Part shown: positions 59,367 to 64,000 of the stretch, in pieces
Layout of the letters: each line of letters opens with the position of its first letter
How positions within the stretch are numbered: position 1 is the stretch's first letter
Source of the DNA: Coprinellus micaceus
Lineage: Eukaryota > Basidiomycota > Agaricomycetes > Agaricales > Psathyrellaceae
Length of the DNA stretch: 64,000 nucleotides
NCBI GenBank assembly: GCA_951394405.1
Contig: OX596334.1
Coordinates: 2,294,001-2,358,000, forward strand
Reading direction: 5' to 3'
The notes under the pieces: model-generated
What the model was told of the DNA's origin: nothing
What the model saw: the letters and a program-made list of their open reading frames with translations, nothing else
The model's database searches: none
Made by a program: the position numbers and the translations under genes

Positions 59367-59414
59367 GTTTGCCTGCGGTAATAATCTCACACGTTCCCCC
59401 TTCCCTAAACCTCA

Positions 59415-62400
59415 ATGTCAGCGACATCCCAAGACGATCAAGACGATCGTTCTATTCTACTCGCGGCTCAGGATGATTTCTACTTGCGTTATGAACAGTG
59501 GGACAGGGAACACTCCAAGATGAAGGAGCGACCTCCGAAGCAGGCAAAGAACTACTTGAAGCATGCGAGGAATTTGCTGCCGCTGCTCGAGAATCTCGCC
59601 GAATTGCACCCTGTCGCCAAAGGTGCGTCCGAGCCGTTAGCCCAACGCTTCATCTTGGCTGACGCCCTATACCCAGCCGTCGTTTTCTCGTTTCGCGCAG
59701 TCATTGACTTCCAGTACGACCGTATCGAGAACGATGTTCGAGTGTACAACGTGTTCTTAACCGCATCCGAGATGATGCGGGGAGTGCTGGAGTACGTCCC
59801 AGAAGCATCGAGGGATGGGTTGGCTGATGATTTCCAGGATCGATATTCTTGTGAGGAAGCGGAACGACCGCGAGATCATCGACTCTAATCGTCACTTGCA
59901 AGAGCGTCTGCGCATAATCGCATCGGACATCAAGGAGTGCGGCAACGCCATCGATACGTACTACAAGGAATCCAAATTGGGTGCGTAACAGAATTCTCAT
60001 CATGGGCGCTTATCAGATCTCACGTGAGGGTCCTGGACAGTCAAGTTCTTGAAGGCCAAGGAATGGAAGGAGACCGTCGCCGAATTCAACCAGACGTTCA
60101 CGAATCATCGCATGGCGCTTACCCAAGCCCTTTCCCTCCGTACAGCTCGCGGGGTCGATGACCTTAACACCAAGATGGACTCTTTGCTCGCTTCGATCTT
60201 CACGCAAAATGAAGCTGAGCGTAAGCTCCAACAGCAGCTTCGAATGTACGGAACCAGCCCAGATAAGTGGATTCAAGATCCGGACAAGTTGCAAAAGCTA
60301 TACCAGATATTCCCCGACGATCCCATGGTCGACATTGAACTCTTCTACAAGGACGAGAAGCACGGCGCCCAAGGAGACGACAACGACACTAGGTATAGGC
60401 TGATGAGCCACATGGCGTCGCTGAAAGAAGAAGTCGGGGTAGATGTCAAAACGCTGTGCGCGAGGAATAAGGATGTGTTCATGAAGAAGATGGATTTCCA
60501 AACGGCTCAGATCCAGGAAGCTATCAGCTGTTCCGCAATGTACATCGTAGGGCAACTCTCTGGCCCCTACGACCGACTTAAGCACGATGATCTCAGGAAG
60601 CTCTGGAAGGAGATGGTACGCTTGCTTACAACGCCTCGTCTGTTCCTGATCCAACGAGTGGAATCGTACCCCATAGAACTGGATTTTTTGCGTCGACGGC
60701 AAAGAGTTCGCAATGGCCTTGTACGAATACTACCTCGATTACTACTCTGCCCCAGCGAAGAGATTTCAAGTTGACGAAGCCGGGGTTGACGCTCGGCACC
60801 AGGACAAGTGGACCCTGGACTATCTCTCCTGCTATAGCCAGGAAATTTGCAACGCAGTCGACACTGACACCTCGGGCTACGTTCGCATTAGCGAGGTTAA
60901 CGCGTTCACTGACCAGATACCCATGGGATGGACGTTTCCCCAGTGGTGCGTTTACCATGCACTTGGTCGGTTTGACTCGATTTGGCTTTCGATGGGTCAA
61001 CCTCCAACTGACATTTCTGTTCCGAGGTTGGCACTATGAGCAGCACATCTATCAGAAGCGCCTTCAACACCTCCTGGATGTCTTTCACGAGGCCCAGGCA
61101 TTCGGTGCGCACCACAACGAATCCAAGAGCTCTTCCCGGCCTCTGACCAACCCTTCTATATCGCCAGTGACGCCATGGAATAGATGGAGCATGCAGTTCT
61201 TCATCAGCGATTCTCTGGGTTTTATCCATAACCTTTCCAGGGGACCCAGGATCCGAGAGTACTACCACCTTCCGCCTTCAATGCAAGAGCTTATCCGCCG
61301 CAAAGTTGAAAGTGAAGTTGAGCATTACCGCGGGCATTTCAAGACATTCCTTGGACACTTTGACTCTGCGGATACCGTCAAGATGATCTACAAGAATAGA
61401 CCACTGGAGACAGTATGTCGTATTGTCTTCTTAGCTTACCTCCTCACTCACAAGAAGGGCTGGGCCTTATTGTAGTATATATTGCAGCTCTGTGTGTTCA
61501 TTCTTGAGCGATGCTTGGACGTGGCTCAGGTCTGTCGCACGAAGACTGTGGACCTGCGTCAGTGGATTCAGCTCGACGACACGATCGATACAGTGAAGCT
61601 CATGATGACCGGGCGCATCGGGTCCTGGGAAGGTACGACCGACGTCTACAATAAGCGCATTTCATTTACGCGGGAACAGCCATTTTCAGGGACAAGAGTC
61701 AAAATATTGAGGCTGGGATCGACGCGCTCTACGGGGGAATCTACCGCGTCTGTTACCTTGAGAACGTTTGGAAGACAGACGACGCTCCGCCACAGGTTAA
61801 ATGGGGCGACGTCGAAGCGAACCTCCGTCGCGAAGACTTCTACTTGCTTTCAGATATACCCTGGCCAGGTCCTCACCGAGGCGACCCGAGCGATGTTCTG
61901 AGTTTCCCCACATGGGAGGACTTGCACCCCGACGCCGACCCCGATGTTCAACCGCCCATTGCTTGGCCGGAGAGCGAGGAAGAGGGGCATTTGTATGCAG
62001 AGATGGCTTCTTTTAGAGAGCACAACGTTGCGGGCGTTTTCCCTTTCCATGAGTGAGCCGCCTTGTTCGTAGACTTGGAGGGATGCACCTATTGACAGAG
62101 GGCGACAGCGTGGAATGTAACAATTGCGGGAAATGGCCATTCGTCGGACACAACTGCTATTCGTGCCTCGATTGTGATGGTGAGCGATCCTGTCTTTCTC
62201 GTTGCCCCCGGAACTGGTCTTCCTAACGCACTTGTAGATTTCGACCTGTGTCTAGATTGCTTCCGGTCGCGTTTTGATGACCTCAAAGCTACCGCAGTTC
62301 AAGAAGCCAACCATCTGCAGAGTCACCTTTTTGTGCAACAGGCCCTCTACACGGACGGTTCGTATGATAGATGGGTAAAGAAGTTAGGCCAATTCGTGCA

Positions 62401-63194
62401 CAAGGACGCTTTCGAGCAATTCTATTATGAAGCCCAGCCGGGCGGCGCCGTAGGCAACGATGGCGATGAGGGCGACCCTCCGACGGTAGCAGGGTGGGAT
62501 GTAACTTGCAACGCTTGCAAAGGGAATGTGAACTCGGGCAGTTACTTTGTGAGGTGTCTACATCGCCTATGCGATGGTACGTGTTGCCTTTTCCGCTTTG
62601 GAGGTATTTTTGACGTGAGTTGACAATCGACTAGACTTTGATCTGTGCCAGGCCTGCGCAGAAAAGAACGACTTCCCCGGATATCCACACTCAGAAGAGG
62701 ACTATCTCCAGAATGACTCGCCCGACGCAACCTCTGATGCAGGCAATCTGGGGGAGGAGAGTACCGGAGCAGGTGGTGAGGAAACCGGAGAGCCAGAAGA
62801 CGAACCTGGTGCAGACATCGCGGTAGAAGAGCCCTCTGACGACGAGGGCGCTGAAGAAGATGAAGGGATTGATGAAGGTGACGACAAGGATGATCTACAG
62901 AGTGCAATTAGCGACGCCCATCCTCCAGAGAGCGTCGCGTCTACCAAACAGGAAGGGTCCGCAGAGGATGACCACCGGTGGTGGCACACGATGGTGGTGA
63001 TCCCAACCTCAGTTTCCGGGAACGGACAACAACCATCGAACGTGGGGGGATCAGGGCAGCCAGTGAATGCTCACGTCAGGGTGTCCGGTGAGGAAGACAG
63101 GATCGCGAATCTTGAAGGCAGAATTGAGGGTATCGAGAGGAATGTTTCACAACTCAAAGAGCTTCTCCTCGAGCTCTTGGACAGAATGAAGTAA
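59415..63194 (+). CDS. EF-hand and tandem ZZ-type zinc-finger protein
   Basis: Large cytosolic protein of roughly 1,000 aa in about 12 exons, ATG 59415 (MSATSQDDQDDRSILLAA) to TAA 63194. The N-terminal half is alpha-helical with coiled-coil character (AKNYLKHARNLLPLLENLAE, TKMDSLLASIFTQNEAERK). A canonical EF-hand loop, DTDTSGYVRISE, follows. A middle region has FFISDSLGFIHNLSRGPRIR and LCVFILERCLDVAQVCR. Two ZZ-type fingers come next: VECNNCGKWPFVGHNCYSC with DFDLCLDCF, and VTCNACKGNVNSGSYFVRC with DFDLCQACA. Then an acidic stretch rich in Glu/Asp/Gly leads to a short terminal coiled coil (RIANLEGRIEGIERNVSQLK, LLLELLDRMK). ZZ fingers bind peptide N-termini or histone tails in other proteins; here a calcium-sensing scaffold role is inferred only. 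No break detected. Similar architectures are common in Agaricomycetes. Confidence 0.88.
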
Positions 63195-63358
63195 CTTTCC
63201 ATTGTGTTATTGGCAGCTCTGGACCCCACTGTAGTCTATGCATGAATCGGACATGAATCGTGCGGTGTTCGGAGCACAGGGTGCGGCCTCGGTATCAAAG
63301 GAGCCCTCCCCTCTCAAGAAAGCAGAACTCGCATTCGCAACTCGTTGATCCCAAGCAG

Positions 63359-63801
63359 TCAACGTGTTCGAGCAGCTGCTCTAGGTATCCTTGGTGGCTG
63401 AGAACGGCCGAGAACATGCTCGCTGACAACCTTTTCACGTTCTATGACGAAAAGAGTGTAAGCCCCAAAGTCGTCCCCCATGGCACGATAAATACCTACT
63501 GGAATGATGTCAGAGTCAACTTCAGGGCCCTCTGTTGACCACGCCTCCTCTTCGTCGGAGGACATCACAGATTCGGGGCTGTGGGATCGCGCCGATTCCA
63601 AGCCTAACAGGATTTGAGTGTTATGGCTTTCGGATACTACGAAGAATGATGGTTGGTGGCACTGGTTGTGGGAGCAGAGTTTACGAACTGACCAATATCG
63701 ACCGCGCGGGGTCTACTTTTCAGTGTGGCATCTGGTTGACGAGGGGCATCAGCTGTGCCGGAGGAGTGGCTCAAGGTCGAGATGGTGGGTGTGATTGACA
63801 T
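63359..63801 (-). CDS. Short acidic hypothetical protein (tentative)
   Basis: A two-exon model. ATG at 63801 (MSITPTISTLSHSSGTAD) runs through RAVDIGQFVNSAPTT. A 59-nt intron with donor GTGCCA and acceptor GTTAG then joins LESARSHSPESVMSSDEEE, EVDSDIIPVGIYRAMGDD and FGAYTLFVIEREKVVSEH, ending at 63359. The frame also extends upstream of 63801 to 63963, so another start is possible. No domain is recognised; the Ser/Glu-rich middle suggests disorder. It is convergent with the EF-hand/ZZ gene, 165 bp apart. Support is limited to frame and plausible splicing. Confidence 0.42.
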
Positions 63802-64000
63802 CTGAGTGCAGAATAAAAAGGAGTGTGAGAGTTCAAATTCGCGATTTCTCGAGACGATGTGGCCGACGAGTCTGGAAGGGAGTAGTACTGAGGAATGCAC
63901 AGAAGACCGTCCCGCTCTTATACCCGTCAAACCTGCCAGGCCTGAAGACCATCGTTGTGCCACATTCCTTAGAGTTTCACCAGGTTGTCCTTTCTTTCAA
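63802..64000. other. Right edge of the window
   Basis: Upstream flank of the tentative minus-strand gene; nothing else recognised. Confidence 0.4.

Overview
The window is nuclear DNA from a filamentous fungus, most likely an Agaricomycete (mushroom-forming Basidiomycota). Genes are broken by many short introns of about 50-65 nt with GTRNGT-type donors, a CTNAN branch region and a YAG acceptor. Several families present are typical of or expanded in Agaricomycetes: a Plavaka-class DNA transposase, a DUF6698 protein, several DUF1996 secreted proteins, and small secreted proteins sharing an NFHVG motif. No rRNA, convincing tRNA, CRISPR or bacterial operon structure was found. I cannot name the species.

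Layout. 1.35-5.16 kb: two tandem minus-strand secreted M28 aminopeptidases, followed by a foldback repeat. 7.0-7.6 kb: a secreted SnoaL-like protein. 8.8-9.4 kb: a short protein resembling only the N-terminal domain of the polarity factor Bud6/Aip3. 10.8-11.2 kb: a four-exon metallothionein. 11.4-12.9 kb: a pair of small secreted Cys-rich paralogues, one interrupted by a stop codon. 13.4-15.7 kb: a DUF2235 hydrolase-like protein. 16.4-18.7 kb: an MFS permease of the allantoate/nicotinate type. 21.1-22.8 kb: DUF1996 gene A, with a second, cryptic metallothionein just downstream on the opposite strand. 23.4-36.8 kb is gene-poor; it holds an Agaricomycete orphan, a DUF6698 gene and two poorly resolved small genes. 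36.9-39.3 kb: a long Ser/Thr/Pro-rich protein. 41.1-45.6 kb: a nearly complete Plavaka transposase. 46.8-48.4 kb: an orphan with a membrane-anchored C-terminus. 49.9-53.8 kb: tandem DUF1996 genes B and C. 54.6-63.2 kb is a conserved, gene-dense block: a DH-PH-FYVE Rho exchange factor, divergent from ADE1 (SAICAR synthase), then an EF-hand/ZZ zinc-finger protein.

Theme. Secreted proteins (peptidases, DUF1996, SnoaL-like, Cys-rich) and metal-binding proteins alternate with transposon-associated and gene-poor DNA, next to a housekeeping block. The most unusual features are in gene architecture. All three DUF1996 paralogues appear to carry the same 5-nt microexon. Metallothionein 1 has a start exon consisting only of ATG. 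Metallothionein 2 is made entirely of exons too short for ordinary ORF calling. The Plavaka gene appears to use two GC-AG introns. All splice sites were inferred by eye from reading frame, splice consensus and paralogue comparison; none is backed by transcript data.
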